Positions 46,756 through 56,426 of a stretch of DNA of 64,000 bases are shown here, one piece after another (position 1 is the stretch's first letter; every line of letters starts with the position of its first letter). A program made the position numbers and the translations under genes. The stretch spans positions 2,282,501-2,346,500 of the forward strand of contig NZ_CP141799.1 of assembly GCF_035621475.1 (NCBI RefSeq). Reading direction: 5' to 3'. Below the pieces are notes generated by a model that was not told the origin of the DNA, ran no database searches, and saw only the letters and a program-made list of their open reading frames with translations. Origin of the DNA: Pseudomonas paeninsulae. GTDB taxonomy: Bacteria; Pseudomonadota; Gammaproteobacteria; Pseudomonadales; Pseudomonadaceae.

Positions 46756-46962
46756 ATGAAAGCCATGAAAACTCTCTTCGTAGTCGCCGCTCTGAGCCTT
46801 TCCTCTTTGGCTATGGCCGAAGGTGGTGCCGAGCGCACCCTTACCCGCGTTGAGCAGGTTCAGCAAGCGTCGTCACCAGTCGAGCAAGTTGCCCAGATGC
46901 AGAAGAGTCAAGCGCCCTTGAGCAAAAGCAAAGCCAAGATGACAGACCACGTCAGCTGCTGA
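46756..46962 (+). CDS. ptrA: PtrA-like copper-induced periplasmic peptide
   Basis: 68 residues; signal peptide MKAMKTLFVVAALSLSSLAMA with predicted cleavage after AMA, mature part EGGAERTLTRVEQVQQ ending in ..DHVSC. Size, signal peptide and GGAER motif match the PtrA family, which is copper-inducible through CopR in P. aeruginosa. Single C-terminal Cys could bind Cu. Monocistronic between two CopR boxes. Confidence 0.7.
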   Translation: MKAMKTLFVVAALSLSSLAMAEGGAERTLTRVEQVQQASSPVEQVAQMQKSQAPLSKSKAKMTDHVSC

Positions 46963-46984
46963 TCTTTGCAGGGCGTGTCCAAGC

Positions 46985-47000
46985 TGACAGAAATGTAATC
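46985..47000. promoter_or_regulatory. CopR box upstream of copA
   Basis: TGACAGAAATGTAATC, identical to the box ahead of copR, about 174 bp from the copA ATG. Confidence 0.85.
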
Positions 47001-47173
47001 ACCCTGACGGTTTAAATGTGGCAGTTTCTAGGCTCGCTGGCCGTGCGCATTTAACCAAGTTGTGGCTGGGGCGGAGTGGGGCGCGCCATCTTTCTGGGCG
47101 AGCCTCCTAACCCGCAAGTCTGCGCGCTGGCTATTCAGCACTGATTTCCTTTGATCGATTGGACATAAACGGC

Positions 47174-49057
47174 ATGCAATCCAAAAATTCGAGGCGAACA
47201 TTCGTCAAGGGCCTGACCGCCTGCGGCATACTCGCAGGTCTAGGCCTGTGGCGAGCCCCAGCCTGGGCAGTCGTCAGCCCAGGCCAGCCGAACGTTCTCA
47301 GTGGCACCGATTTTGAGCTGTTCATAGGCGAAACCCCGGTGAATATCACCGGCTCGCCACGTACCGCCATGACCATCAACGGCAGCTTGCCTGGGCCACT
47401 GCTGCGCTGGCGCGAGGGCGATACCGTCACCCTGCGGGTTAGAAATCGCCTGGACCAAGACACCTCGATCCACTGGCACGGGATCATCCTGCCGGCCAAC
47501 ATGGATGGCGTGCCCGGCCTGAGTTTCCATGGCATCGCACCCGATGGCATGTACGAATACACGTTCAAGGTGCAGCAGAACGGCACCTACTGGTACCACA
47601 GCCACTCGGGCATGCAGGAGCAGGCCGGGGTCTACGGGCCGATCGTGATCGATGCCAAGGAGCCGGAGTCATTTCAGTACGACCGCGACTACGTGGTGAT
47701 GCTGAGCGATTGGACCGACGAAGACCCGAACCGCTTGATGACCAAGCTGAAGAAGCAGTCGGACTACTACAACTTCCACAAGCGCACTGTCGGTGACTTC
47801 ATCGACGACGTCAGTGAGCAGGGTTGGGCTGCAACCGTGGCCGACCGCAAGATGTGGGCCGAGATGAAGATGAGCCCCACCGATCTCGCCGACGTCAGCG
47901 CTTACACCTACACCTACCTGATGAACGGCCAGGCGCCCAACGGCAACTGGACCGGCCTGTTCAAACCGGGCGAGAAGCTGCGTCTGCGCTTCATCAACGG
48001 CTCGGCCATGAGCTATTTCGACGTGCGCATCCCCGGCTTGAAGATGACCGTGGTGGCCGCCGACGGCCAGTACGTGGAGCCGGTCAGCGTCGACGAATTC
48101 CGCATCGCCGTGGCGGAAACCTATGACGTGATCGTTGAAACGTCCAGCGCCGAGGCTTACACCATTTTCGCCCAGTCCATGGACCGCACCGGCTATGCCC
48201 GCGGCACCCTGGCCGTGCGTGAAGGGGTGAGCGCACCCGTGCCTGAACTCGATCCGCGGCCGTTGATCGGCATGGGCGACATGGGCATGGACCACGGCAG
48301 CATGGGTGGCATGGCCGGCATGGACCACAGCAAGATGGCTGGCATGGACGACATGGCCGGCATGGACCACAGCAAGATGGCCGGTATGGGCGACATGGCC
48401 GGCATGGACCACAGCAAGATGGCCGGTATGGGCGACATGGCCGGCATGGATCACAGCAAGATGGCCGGTATGGGCGACAAAGCCGGCATGGACCACAGCA
48501 AGATGGCTGGCATGGCTGGAATGAGCGGCCAGATGCAAGCGCACCCGGCGTCCGAGACCAACAACCCGCTGGTCGACATGCAGACCATGATGCCAACCCA
48601 TAAATTGAATGATCCGGGCATGGGCTTGCGCGACAACGGTCGTCGGGTGCTGACCTATGCCGACCTCAAGAGCACCTTCGCCGATCCGGACGGACGCGAG
48701 CCTGGCCGTACCATCGAACTGCACCTGACCGGGCACATGGAGAAGTTCTCCTGGTCGTTCGACGGCATCGAGTTCTCCAGCTCCGAGCCTGTGCGGCTCA
48801 AGTACGGCGAGCGTCTGCGCATCACCCTGGTCAACGACACCATGATGACTCACCCCATTCACCTGCATGGCATGTGGAGCGACCTGGAAGACGAGAACGG
48901 CAATTTCATGGTGCGCAAGCACACCATCGACATGCCGCCAGGCTCGAAGCGCAGCTACCGGGTTACGGCAGACGCGCTAGGTCGTTGGGCCTACCACTGC
49001 CACCTGCTATTGCACATGGAAATGGGCATGTTCCGTGAAGTCCGTGTGGATGAATAA
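47174..49057 (+). CDS. copA: Multicopper oxidase CopA
   Basis: 627-residue periplasmic multicopper oxidase. Tat signal [13 protein letters not shown]; copper ligands in HWHGI, WYHSHSG, HPIHLHG and [12 protein letters not shown]. Between the second and third cupredoxin domains (residues 380-449) lies a five-fold 14-residue tandem repeat of (M/K)[11 protein letters not shown]. It oxidises and sequesters Cu(I). Start at ATG 47174; the TTG at 47159 is less likely. First gene of copA-orf-copB-cytochrome-DUF411. Confidence 0.95.
   Translation: MQSKNSRRTFVKGLTACGILAGLGLWRAPAWAVVSPGQPNVLSGTDFELFIGETPVNITGSPRTAMTINGSLPGPLLRWREGDTVTLRVRNRLDQDTSIHWHGIILPANMDGVPGLSFHGIAPDGMYEYTFKVQQNGTYWYHSHSGMQEQAGVYGPIVIDAKEPESFQYDRDYVVMLSDWTDEDPNRLMTKLKKQSDYYNFHKRTVGDFIDDVSEQGWAATVADRKMWAEMKMSPTDLADVSAYTYTYLMNGQAPNGNWTGLFKPGEKLRLRFINGSAMSYFDVRIPGLKMTVVAADGQYVEPVSVDEFRIAVAETYDVIVETSSAEAYTIFAQSMDRTGYARGTLAVREGVSAPVPELDPRPLIGMGDMGMDHGSMGGMAGMDHSKMAGMDDMAGMDHSKMAGMGDMAGMDHSKMAGMGDMAGMDHSKMAGMGDKAGMDHSKMAGMAGMSGQMQAHPASETNNPLVDMQTMMPTHKLNDPGMGLRDNGRRVLTYADLKSTFADPDGREPGRTIELHLTGHMEKFSWSFDGIEFSSSEPVRLKYGERLRITLVNDTMMTHPIHLHGMWSDLEDENGNFMVRKHTIDMPPGSKRSYRVTADALGRWAYHCHLLLHMEMGMFREVRVDE
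48311..48520 (+). repeat. 42-bp tandem repeat in copA (MDHSKM)
   Basis: Five copies of a 42-bp unit; in-frame, encoding [12 protein letters not shown](D/G)D with drift in the last. Confidence 0.9.
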
Positions 49058-49072
49058 TTAGGGAGACCAATG

Positions 49073-49387
49073 ATGAGCAAATTTCTCAATCGTAAAGCGC
49101 TGGTCGCTAGCGCCTTAATCCTCGCTGTACTGAGTGTTGTACAGGTGCCTGGCGCGCTTGCATCCGGCGATCATGCTGAGCATGCGCGCGTCGCTGCGCC
49201 CGCTGCCGACAAGGCCGCCTCCCCGCATATGGGCCATGCCGCTGACGCCCAGAAAATGGATCACGCCGCGATGGCCAAGGGCTCCATGGGGGATGCCGCG
49301 ATGGATCACAGCAAGATGGCGCATGGCACCATGAAGCATGAGCACAACGCGAACCCGGCTGCGGCGGATAACCATCATGACCAGTAG
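49073..49387 (+). CDS. Met/His-rich periplasmic copper-binding peptide
   Basis: 104 residues: signal peptide ending in PGALA, then many Met/His pairs ([35 protein letters not shown]). GGGAG precedes the ATG; 49070 is an alternative. The stop overlaps the start of copB. The repeat vocabulary is shared with CopA and CopB. Presumed periplasmic copper binder. Confidence 0.75.
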   Translation: MSKFLNRKALVASALILAVLSVVQVPGALASGDHAEHARVAAPAADKAASPHMGHAADAQKMDHAAMAKGSMGDAAMDHSKMAHGTMKHEHNANPAAADNHHDQ

Positions 49388-50465
49388 GTTTTCACGCCCG
49401 ACCCTGATTGCCTTGGCAGTCTCGCTCGGCACAGTGACGGCCGGCATGGCCAGCGCTGCCGAGCCCATGGATCATTCGATGCACTCCTCTGCGGCCGCGC
49501 CGACGGCGGTCGAGGCACAACCCGCATCGACGACGAAAACGCCCCCGGCCAAGCAGTACGGCGGCGCAGGCGCCCCGATGGACCATGCGGCAATGGGGCA
49601 TGGCGCCATGCAGTCCAGTGACATGGGCGCGATGGATCACAGCAAAATGAATCATGAGCAGATGGACCAGGGCTCAATGAGCTCGATGGACCACGGCGCC
49701 ATGGATCACAGCAAGATGGACCAGGACAGCGCAGAAGGCGCGCCGCGCACCACCAGTCGCACGCCGATTCCCGTGCTGACCGATGCCGATCGTGAAGCTG
49801 CGTTCCCGCCGCTGGAGGGTCATGCCGTGCATGATGACGCGATTAACTCGTTCTTCCTGCTCGATCAGCTGGAGTATCAGGCGGCCGATGAAGGCAGCGT
49901 ACTCAGTTGGGACGCTTCCGGCTGGATCGGCGGCGATATCGACCGCCTGTGGCTGCGCTCCGAAGGTGAGCGAACCAATGGCGTGACCGAAGATGCAGAA
50001 ATCCAGGCGCTCTGGGGCCACGCCATCGGCCCTTGGTGGGATGTGGTCGGCGGGATTCGCCAGGACTTCAAACCCAGCTCGCCACAGACCTGGGCGGCCT
50101 TCGGTCTCCAGGGCATGGCGCTCTATGCCTTCGAAGCAGAAGCCACGGCCTTTATCGGCGAGAACGGCCAGACTGCCGCGCGTTTGGAAGGCGACTACGA
50201 CATCCTGCTGACCAACCGCCTGATCCTGCAGCCCACTGCTGAAGTGAACTTCTATGGCAAGAACGACCCCGAGCGCGGTATTGGCTCCGGGCTGGCAAAT
50301 ACTGAGGTGGGCCTGCGATTGCGTTATGAAATCCGCCGCGAGTTCGCGCCCTATATCGGGGTGACCTGGAACCGCGCCTACGGCAATACCGCCGACCTGC
50401 TGCGCGAAGAAGGCGGTGATGTGAGCGAGGCGCGCTTTGTCGCCGGTATTCGGCTGTGGTTTTGA
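49377..50465 (+). CDS. copB: Outer-membrane copper-resistance protein CopB
   Basis: 362 residues; signal peptide ending ASA, then a Met/His-rich segment ([23 protein letters not shown]) near residues 30-120 and a C-terminal beta-barrel of about 210 residues ending in RLWF (outer-membrane final Phe). The ATG at 49377 overlaps the preceding stop by 11 bp. Typical copB following copA. Confidence 0.92.
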   Translation: MTSRFSRPTLIALAVSLGTVTAGMASAAEPMDHSMHSSAAAPTAVEAQPASTTKTPPAKQYGGAGAPMDHAAMGHGAMQSSDMGAMDHSKMNHEQMDQGSMSSMDHGAMDHSKMDQDSAEGAPRTTSRTPIPVLTDADREAAFPPLEGHAVHDDAINSFFLLDQLEYQAADEGSVLSWDASGWIGGDIDRLWLRSEGERTNGVTEDAEIQALWGHAIGPWWDVVGGIRQDFKPSSPQTWAAFGLQGMALYAFEAEATAFIGENGQTAARLEGDYDILLTNRLILQPTAEVNFYGKNDPERGIGSGLANTEVGLRLRYEIRREFAPYIGVTWNRAYGNTADLLREEGGDVSEARFVAGIRLWF

Positions 50466-50474
50466 GGACCTGAG

Positions 50475-51413
50475 ATGAAAAGAACAATTAAAACCTTGCT
50501 TGCAGCCAGTGTTGTCGCTGGCACTGCGGCCACCGCCGTTGCCTACTTTGGTCTGGTTAACGTCGGTGCCGATGATCCCCATTTGCCGGCTGTGCATGCC
50601 TTTTTGAGCATGGCCCGTGATCGCTCCATCGAGGTGCGCTCGCGGGATATTCAGGTGCCTGATTTGGATGATGAGGCGCTGATCCGTGCCGGGGCCGGTA
50701 ACTACAACTCGATGTGTATTGGCTGCCACCTGGCGCCTGGCACAGCCGAAACCGAGTTGAGCCAGAGTCTCTACCCCGCGCCGCCGAACTTGACCAAGAT
50801 CGGCCTCAATGGCAACCCGGCGGCGACCTTCTGGACCATCAAGCATGGCATCAAGGCCACTGGCATGCCCGCGTGGGGCAAGAGCATGGGTGATCCGTAT
50901 ATTTGGGGAATGGTCGCCTTCATGCAGCAATTGCCGACGCTCGACGCGCAGCAGTATCAAGCGCTGGTCGCCTCCAGCAGCGGTCACCAGCATGGCGGCG
51001 GTGAGACCATCATGCACAACCATGAAGGTCAGCACGGCGGCGCAGAAGCGGCAGGCGAAGACCACAATGCCGCTGAGATGGCTGGGATGAGTCAGCATGA
51101 CGCGGCAGTCGAAGATCATCATGCTGGCGAGGCGGCTGGGGCAAGCCAGCATGACGCAGCCAGCGAAGATCACCATGCCGGCGAAAAGGCTGAGGCCGGT
51201 CACCATGACTCGGCAGCTCAAGACCACCATGCTGGCGAAGCGGCCGGGGCAAGCCTGCATGACGCCGCCGGCGAAGATCACCATGCCGGTGAGATGGCTG
51301 GGATGAGCCACCATGACGCGGAGCAAGCAGCTGACAAGCCCGCGCCCAAGTCCAAACTGGCTGCCAATTCTCACACCCATGCCGATGGCAAGGAGCATGT
51401 CCATGCCAACTAA
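50475..51413 (+). CDS. Cytochrome c with C-terminal His-rich tandem repeats
   Basis: 312 residues; signal/anchor MKRTIKTLLAASVVAGTA, then a class I cytochrome c domain with CIGCH at 81-85 and TGMPAW (Met ligand) near 136. From about residue 170 to the end is a His-rich tail; 18-residue units such as ASQHDAASEDHHAGEK recur about 4.5 times (51081-51324), each with an H and an HH. Follows copB by 9 bp. Presumed copper-associated periplasmic electron carrier; the fused repeat tail is unusual. Confidence 0.8.
   Translation: MKRTIKTLLAASVVAGTAATAVAYFGLVNVGADDPHLPAVHAFLSMARDRSIEVRSRDIQVPDLDDEALIRAGAGNYNSMCIGCHLAPGTAETELSQSLYPAPPNLTKIGLNGNPAATFWTIKHGIKATGMPAWGKSMGDPYIWGMVAFMQQLPTLDAQQYQALVASSSGHQHGGGETIMHNHEGQHGGAEAAGEDHNAAEMAGMSQHDAAVEDHHAGEAAGASQHDAASEDHHAGEKAEAGHHDSAAQDHHAGEAAGASLHDAAGEDHHAGEMAGMSHHDAEQAADKPAPKSKLAANSHTHADGKEHVHAN
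51081..51324 (+). repeat. 54-bp tandem repeat in the cytochrome gene
   Basis: About 4.5 in-frame copies of an 18-codon unit, consensus AGxSxHDAAxEDHHAGEx. Confidence 0.85.
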
Positions 51414-51873
51414 GGGACGCCTGTACGGGGGGCGACTACTGCGTGTCGCCGCACTGGCTGCATTGTTCAGCGGCTCTGCGGCGCAAGCGGCTGAGCCTCT
51501 GAGCATCGATGTGCACCGCGACGCCAACTGCGGTTGCTGCAAGAAATGGGTCGCGCACCTTGAGGCCAATGGCTTCAAGGTCATCGATCATGTCGAATCG
51601 AACATGACGGCAGTCAAGCAGCGCCTCGGCGTTGTTCCGCGCCTGGCCGCCTGTCACACCGCGGTGATCGATGGCAAGTTCGTCGAAGGGCACGTCCCTG
51701 CGGCGCAGATTGTGGCGTTGAGCAAGCGCTCCGATCTGCTTGGGATCGCTGTGCCGGGTATGCCGGCAGGCTCTCCTGGCATGGAGGTCGGCGGGAAACA
51801 GCAGGCCTATCAGGTCATCGGCTTGAGCAAGGCGGGTAGCGATCAAGTGGTCGCGGAGTATCCGGCAAACTGA
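51403..51873 (+). CDS. DUF411 metal-binding periplasmic protein
   Basis: 156 residues; signal peptide (LLRVAALAALFSGSAAQA), then CGCCKKW motif and the DUF411 segments ACHTAVIDGKFVEGHVPA and GMPAGSPGMEV. ATG 51403 has AGGAG at 51391 and overlaps the cytochrome gene's stop by 11 bp. Last gene of the copA operon; an inverted repeat follows. DUF411 members are copper-linked accessory proteins. Confidence 0.85.
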   Translation: MPTKGRLYGGRLLRVAALAALFSGSAAQAAEPLSIDVHRDANCGCCKKWVAHLEANGFKVIDHVESNMTAVKQRLGVVPRLAACHTAVIDGKFVEGHVPAAQIVALSKRSDLLGIAVPGMPAGSPGMEVGGKQQAYQVIGLSKAGSDQVVAEYPAN

Positions 51874-51893
51874 CCTTTAGTCCGTCAGTTGCT

Positions 51894-51922
51894 GCTCGAT
51901 CATCCGAGCAGGGTGATCGAGC
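51894..51922. terminator. Hairpin after DUF411 gene
   Basis: GCTCGATCA-tccgagcaggg-TGATCGAGC; 9-bp stem without T-run, likely 3' end of the copA operon. Confidence 0.5.
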
Positions 51923-52425
51923 CTCCTCCACAGCTGCCTGCGACTGAAAGCGGTTGTGTGCAGGGGATCGGGCCTGCTGGCTGGGTTCCAAGGTTGAAGC
52001 AGTAAACCGCTTCTTGCAGGCTATGGGCCCTCAGTCTTGAGTGTCTTTGTTTTTACCTCCCCCCAAGGTATGCGTGGTGGCAGGCGTTGCTCGCGTGCTG
52101 ATGATGTCCTTCGGCGTTGCCCTTCTCAGGCAGAGTGCGGCCAAGTACAAATACCAACAGTAGCCCTTCGTTCCTTTGCCGCCGACTGTCACTAATTCTG
52201 AAACACCGCCTCGATGTCTCATCATTCATGCATCGATTCGCCATGTTGCAATCCGCTTAGTGGCAGACGGCCTGTTCGGCAACGTGAAGGATGTTGGTGG
52301 AGACTTGCTCTGTACCTGTGCTTAACACGCGGCAAGATGGCGGCGCCACTTGGCCTGCGCCCCTCGCCTCTACGTCGAGGGCGCAGCCCGTGCAATCGAG
52401 CGGGTCGTTTCATTGCGCCCGCGAC
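51923..52425. other. Region without recognised genes
   Basis: 503 bp; open frames (e.g. 52053-52244) have no ribosome site, signal or family resemblance. Nothing else seen. Confidence 0.4.
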
Positions 52426-52743
52426 TTATTGAACGGTAGGTTTAACCTGCGCCTCCTCGACAAACTCCTTGAGCCACTTGAGCACATCGACAGCATCCCA
52501 GCGCGCAGGATCGAACATCGCGTAGGCAAGGCCTTGATAGCCCACCACGTCCAGCTGTTTGTGATAGCCGGCGCGTTGCAATAAGGCTTCGATTTCGGCG
52601 AAGCAGGTGTTGAAGTGCACGCGGGTGAAAGGGGTTCGCCCCTCAGTGACAATGCCCTCCAGGTGCAGTTCGGCGACGGTGGCGCGAACTTTATCCAGGG
52701 GCATCCGGTTCATGCTGTGTTTCAGTTGTAAGACGTCCAGCAT
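52426..52743 (-). CDS. Unknown protein, possibly SOS-regulated
   Basis: 105 residues (MLDVLQLKHSMNRMPLDKVRA...), mixed alpha/beta, no membrane segment or signal; start has AGGAG. A LexA-like CTGTACAAATAAACAG palindrome lies 92 bp upstream (52835-52850). I do not recognise a named family. Confidence 0.65.
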   Translation of the reverse strand: MLDVLQLKHSMNRMPLDKVRATVAELHLEGIVTEGRTPFTRVHFNTCFAEIEALLQRAGYHKQLDVVGYQGLAYAMFDPARWDAVDVLKWLKEFVEEAQVKPTVQ

Positions 52744-52834
52744 CGTAGTGCTCCTGATTGACGCTGTGGTTTGGCCAGGTGCCCGTAGCCAGCAGACCTG
52801 ACGAGATGACTGAGACAAGGGTAGTCGAAAAGAA

Positions 52835-52850
52835 CTGTACAAATAAACAG
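52835..52850. promoter_or_regulatory. LexA (SOS) box-like site
   Basis: CTGTACAAATAAACAG, CTG-N10-CAG with AT-rich core, in the divergent region between the 105-residue protein and the lipoprotein. Confidence 0.6.
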
Positions 52851-52956
52851 TATTCGACAATAGTAATCCCAAGACCCACCCGGGTATTCACTCGATCACC
52901 CTCGCCAGCCGCTTGCACAGCCACTGACCGTCGGGACTGCAGAGGAGCAACTAGTA

Positions 52957-53349
52957 ATGCAACAGATGCTGATGACAATTGTGCTGTTGGGGCTGTTGGC
53001 AGGCTGCGCCCAGCCGCAGGTCGAGCAACCCAAGGCCAATGGCTCCTATCTGGTGATTGAAAACAGCCAGGCGTGGGCGGTACTCATCTCCGATGGCAAG
53101 CGGGTGGAGGAGCGCGGCACCGTGGTGGATGTGATCAAGCTGCCCAGCCGGCATTCTGCAGTGGCCGCCAGCTATGTGATCGAAACGACCAACTGCGGCC
53201 GGGTGCAATGGCTGACCGAGCGCGCCGATGATGCGGACGGTGCCACCACCCTGATGTCGCTGCACAACAACCAGCAACTAGACGACGCTGGCTGCATGCT
53301 TGGCAATGGGCTGGCTCGGGTGTGGACAGTGCTGGATTATTCGGGCTGA
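52957..53349 (+). CDS. Predicted lipoprotein
   Basis: 130 residues; lipobox LLAGC with C17 and signal MQQMLMTIVLLGLLAG. Mature part has a pair of cysteines (TTNCGRV, DAGCML). GAGGAG precedes the ATG. No family recognised. Confidence 0.75.
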   Translation: MQQMLMTIVLLGLLAGCAQPQVEQPKANGSYLVIENSQAWAVLISDGKRVEERGTVVDVIKLPSRHSAVAASYVIETTNCGRVQWLTERADDADGATTLMSLHNNQQLDDAGCMLGNGLARVWTVLDYSG

Positions 53350-53367
53350 TGCGCAGGCGGGCTACCC

Positions 53368-53405
53368 GCTGTCGTGCCCGCTAAAATGCGTTAGCGGGCG
53401 ACAGC
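53368..53405. terminator. Strong hairpin between lipoprotein and alaC
   Basis: GCTGTCG-TGCCCGCTAA-aatgcg-TTAGCGGGC-GACAGC, nearly continuous 16-bp stem at a convergent junction; likely a bidirectional terminator. Confidence 0.7.
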
Positions 53406-53420
53406 AAAGAGGCGAATTGC

Positions 53421-54665
53421 TTAGCTGTCTGTAGGTGCCTTGCGCGGTTTGCTCGGCACTGGGGCCTGAATCAAGCCATCGGCACGGAACATTGCCTTGA
53501 TCCCGCGTACGGCTTGGCGAATGCGATCCTGGTTCTCGATCAGGGCAAAGCGCACATGGTCATCGCCGTAATCGCCAAAGCCGATGCCGGGTGATACGCA
53601 CACCTTGGCATCCAGCAGCAGCTTCTTGGCGAACTCCAGCGAGCCGAGCTTGGCGTAGGCTTCGGGAATCTTGGCCCAGACGTACATCGAGGCTTTCGGG
53701 TTCACCACCATCCAGCCGATCTCATGCAGCCCTTTGACCAGCACATTGCGGCGCTGGCGATACTGTTCGGCGATATCGAGCACGCACTGTTGATCGCCTT
53801 CCAGCGCCGCGATGGCGGCGACTTGCAGCGGAGTGAAGGTGCCATAGTCGTGGTAGCTCTTGATTCGCGCCAGGGCGTTGACCAGTTCCTTGTTGCCGAC
53901 CATGAAGCCAATACGCCAACCGGCCATGTTGTAGCTCTTCGACAGGGTGAAGAACTCCACGGCAATGTCTTTGGCCCCCGCTACCTGCATGATCGACGGG
54001 GCCTTCCAGCCGTCGTAGACGATATCGGCATAGGCCAGATCGTGAATCACCAACACGTCGTACTGCTTGGCCAGGGCCACCACGCGCTCGAAGAAGTCCA
54101 GTTCCACGCATTGGGCGGTGGGGTTGGAGGGAAAACCGAGGATCATCATCTTCGGCTTGGGAATCGACTCGCGAATCGCCCGTTCCAGTTCGGCGAAGAA
54201 GTCCACGCCGGGCACCAGCGGCACCGAACGCACCTGGGCACCGGCGATCACCGCACCGTAGATGTGGATCGGGTAGCTGGGGTTGGGCACCAGTACGGTG
54301 TCGCCATGATCCAGGGTGGCGAGCATCAGGTGCGCCAAGCCTTCTTTGGAACCGATGGTGACGATGGCTTCGCTTTCCGGATCGATCTCGACGGCGTAGC
54401 GATCCTGGTACCAGCGCGAGATGGCGCGGCGCAGACGTGGGATACCACGCGAGGTGGAGTAGCCATGGGTGTCTTCGCGCTGGGCGACCTGTACCAGCTT
54501 CTCGACGATATGCGGCGGTGTTGGTCCGTCGGGATTACCCATGCTGAAGTCGATGATGTCCTCGCCGCGGCGGCGGGCAGCCATCTTCAGTTCGGCAGTG
54601 ATGTTGAATACGTAGGGCGGGAGTCGATCGATGCGCGCAAAGCGGCGCGGAGCTTGGTCAGCCAT
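53421..54665 (-). CDS. alaC: Alanine transaminase AlaC-type (fold-type I aminotransferase)
   Basis: 414 residues; PLP lysine K243 in FTLSKSYNMAGWRIGF, substrate region NPSYPIHIYGAV, NPTAQCVE and RFALIEN. These motifs match the AlaC/YfdZ class: pyruvate/alanine with glutamate. Start ATG 54665 with GAGGA; the long extension to 54875 has no support. Confidence 0.85.
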   Translation of the reverse strand: MADQAPRRFARIDRLPPYVFNITAELKMAARRRGEDIIDFSMGNPDGPTPPHIVEKLVQVAQREDTHGYSTSRGIPRLRRAISRWYQDRYAVEIDPESEAIVTIGSKEGLAHLMLATLDHGDTVLVPNPSYPIHIYGAVIAGAQVRSVPLVPGVDFFAELERAIRESIPKPKMMILGFPSNPTAQCVELDFFERVVALAKQYDVLVIHDLAYADIVYDGWKAPSIMQVAGAKDIAVEFFTLSKSYNMAGWRIGFMVGNKELVNALARIKSYHDYGTFTPLQVAAIAALEGDQQCVLDIAEQYRQRRNVLVKGLHEIGWMVVNPKASMYVWAKIPEAYAKLGSLEFAKKLLLDAKVCVSPGIGFGDYGDDHVRFALIENQDRIRQAVRGIKAMFRADGLIQAPVPSKPRKAPTDS

Positions 54666-54881
54666 GCTGTCCTCGAAAACGTAAGCGCCCGGAACCGTCC
54701 GAGCGACGTTGGCCAGTGCGCTGGCCAGGTGACGAAGATAAGCCGACTGCCAGGGGGTTGTCGAGTGTCTTGTATGCGTCGTTGGATACTGTTTTGGCAA
54801 CTGAAATCTGCTGCAGGATGGGCGCGCTGCATAGACGCCCAGCATCCTGATGATGATGGGCGTCACTGTGTTCAAGCCCTC

Positions 54882-56243
54882 TTATGCAAACTGCCTTTTC
54901 AGGCGCAGCAACAGGTCGGCCAGCAGCGCGATATCGGCGTCGGTGGTGCGCCAAGAGCTGATGCTCAGGCGAAAGGCGGGGCGACCTTGCCAGACGGTCG
55001 GGCCGAACCAGACGAGACCAGATTGCTGGGCGGCCAGGCGAATCGCCAGGGTCTGTTCGTCGCTGTCGGCGCGCACCAGCACCTGATTGAGTACCACCCG
55101 GTTAAGCACCTGATAGCCAGCGGCGCGCAATGCATCGGCCAGCTGGCCGGCCTGGCGGATATGCTGGTCGATCATCTCGCGCAAGCCGTCGCGACCCATG
55201 GAGGACAGCGCAGCCCAGATCGGGATGCCGCGGGCGCGGCGGGAGAATTCCAGGTTGAGGTTCTTTTGCGCATCCTTGGACGCGCTGGCATACACCGCAT
55301 CGCTGTTCATCGCGCTGGCCAGGGCATCGGCGTCGCGACAGATGGCCATGGCGCCATCGTAGGGGGTGTTCAGCCATTTGTGCCCGTCGGTGGTCCAACT
55401 GTCGGCCAGCTCGACGCCTGCGGCGAGGTGCGCCGATGAGGAGGCGCGCGCCCAGAGGCCGAAGGCGCCGTCGACATGCACCCAGGCGCCGGCGACCTTG
55501 GCGGTGGGGATCAACGCCGTAAAGAGGTCGAACTCCCCGGTATTCACTTCGCCGGCCTGCAGGCAGAGGATGCTCAGTTCGTCCAGCGCGGGAAGTTGTC
55601 CAGGGTCGATGCGGCCGTGCGCGTCGGTGGCCGCGATCTTTAAGCGCTTGACGCCGAAGCCGAGGATGCGCAGGGCCTTGATGACCGTGACGTGGCAGGT
55701 AGCCGACACCACCACCTGCACCGTCGGCGCACCGTTCAGGCCGTCTTCATCGAAGTTCCAGCCATTGCGTGCCAGCAAGGCGCGGCGGGCAGCGCTCAGG
55801 CAGGCCAGGGTGCAGGCCGTGGCGCTGGTGCCAAAGCCCACCGCGCTGTCTCGGGGCAGGCCGAGCAGCTCGGTGACCCAGCGCCCGGCGATACGTTCCA
55901 GGCAGTCGGCCACCGGTGAGTTATCGAAGGAGGAGGCGCATTGATCCCAGGCCAGCACCATGCGCTCCGCAGCGGCGGCGGCAGGCAGGGTGGCACCGAT
56001 GACGAAACCGAAATAGCGCGGGCCGTTGGAGGCGACTGTGGCGGGCGAGCCGAGTTCATCCAGCTGCTGGAGCACCTGGCCGGCGGGGTAGCCCTGGTCT
56101 GGCAGGCTCCGCTCGAAGGCCTGCAGTCCGGCAATGGCTGAGGCGGAGGGAAACGCCGGGCGCTCGGCAATGCCGTCGAAGTAGTTGAGGGCGCGCTGGT
56201 CGGCATCCACCAGGAGCTGGCGTTCTTCGCAAGGGTTGTTCAT
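54882..56243 (-). CDS. Group II PLP-dependent decarboxylase family protein
   Basis: 453 residues; PLP lysine K289 in TTDGHKWLNTPYDGA, HVDGAFG and the GFGTSATACTLACLSAARR pocket place it in the glutamate/aromatic-amino-acid decarboxylase group. Substrate not evident. No ribosome site is distinct upstream of MNNPCEE. The nearest transcriptional partner is unclear; it lies between alaC (217 bp) and nasT (183 bp), on the same strand as both. Confidence 0.8.
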   Translation of the reverse strand: MNNPCEERQLLVDADQRALNYFDGIAERPAFPSASAIAGLQAFERSLPDQGYPAGQVLQQLDELGSPATVASNGPRYFGFVIGATLPAAAAAERMVLAWDQCASSFDNSPVADCLERIAGRWVTELLGLPRDSAVGFGTSATACTLACLSAARRALLARNGWNFDEDGLNGAPTVQVVVSATCHVTVIKALRILGFGVKRLKIAATDAHGRIDPGQLPALDELSILCLQAGEVNTGEFDLFTALIPTAKVAGAWVHVDGAFGLWARASSSAHLAAGVELADSWTTDGHKWLNTPYDGAMAICRDADALASAMNSDAVYASASKDAQKNLNLEFSRRARGIPIWAALSSMGRDGLREMIDQHIRQAGQLADALRAAGYQVLNRVVLNQVLVRADSDEQTLAIRLAAQQSGLVWFGPTVWQGRPAFRLSISSWRTTDADIALLADLLLRLKRQFA

Positions 56244-56426
56244 GGGCGGCTCGCAGTAGGCAAAGGTCTTATCTACTTTAGCCAGCCGCAGCCCTTAACA
56301 GCAGGCACACTCGCTCGGTGTTGCCGCCGTACAGTGGTGTGGCGAAAGCCTCGGCGAGCCGAACAGCGGCTCGTCGAGCGGTACAGTTCTGCAGGCGTAC
56401 AGCGGGGGCGAAAGGTTTCCCGGCTA

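Noticed and set aside
48311..48520. Tandem repeats as a CRISPR array
   Set aside because: No unique spacers; repeats are in-frame codons of copA.
49674..51584. 636-residue minus-strand frame over copB and the cytochrome gene
   Set aside because: Opposite to repeat-rich copper genes; frame kept open by their repeats.
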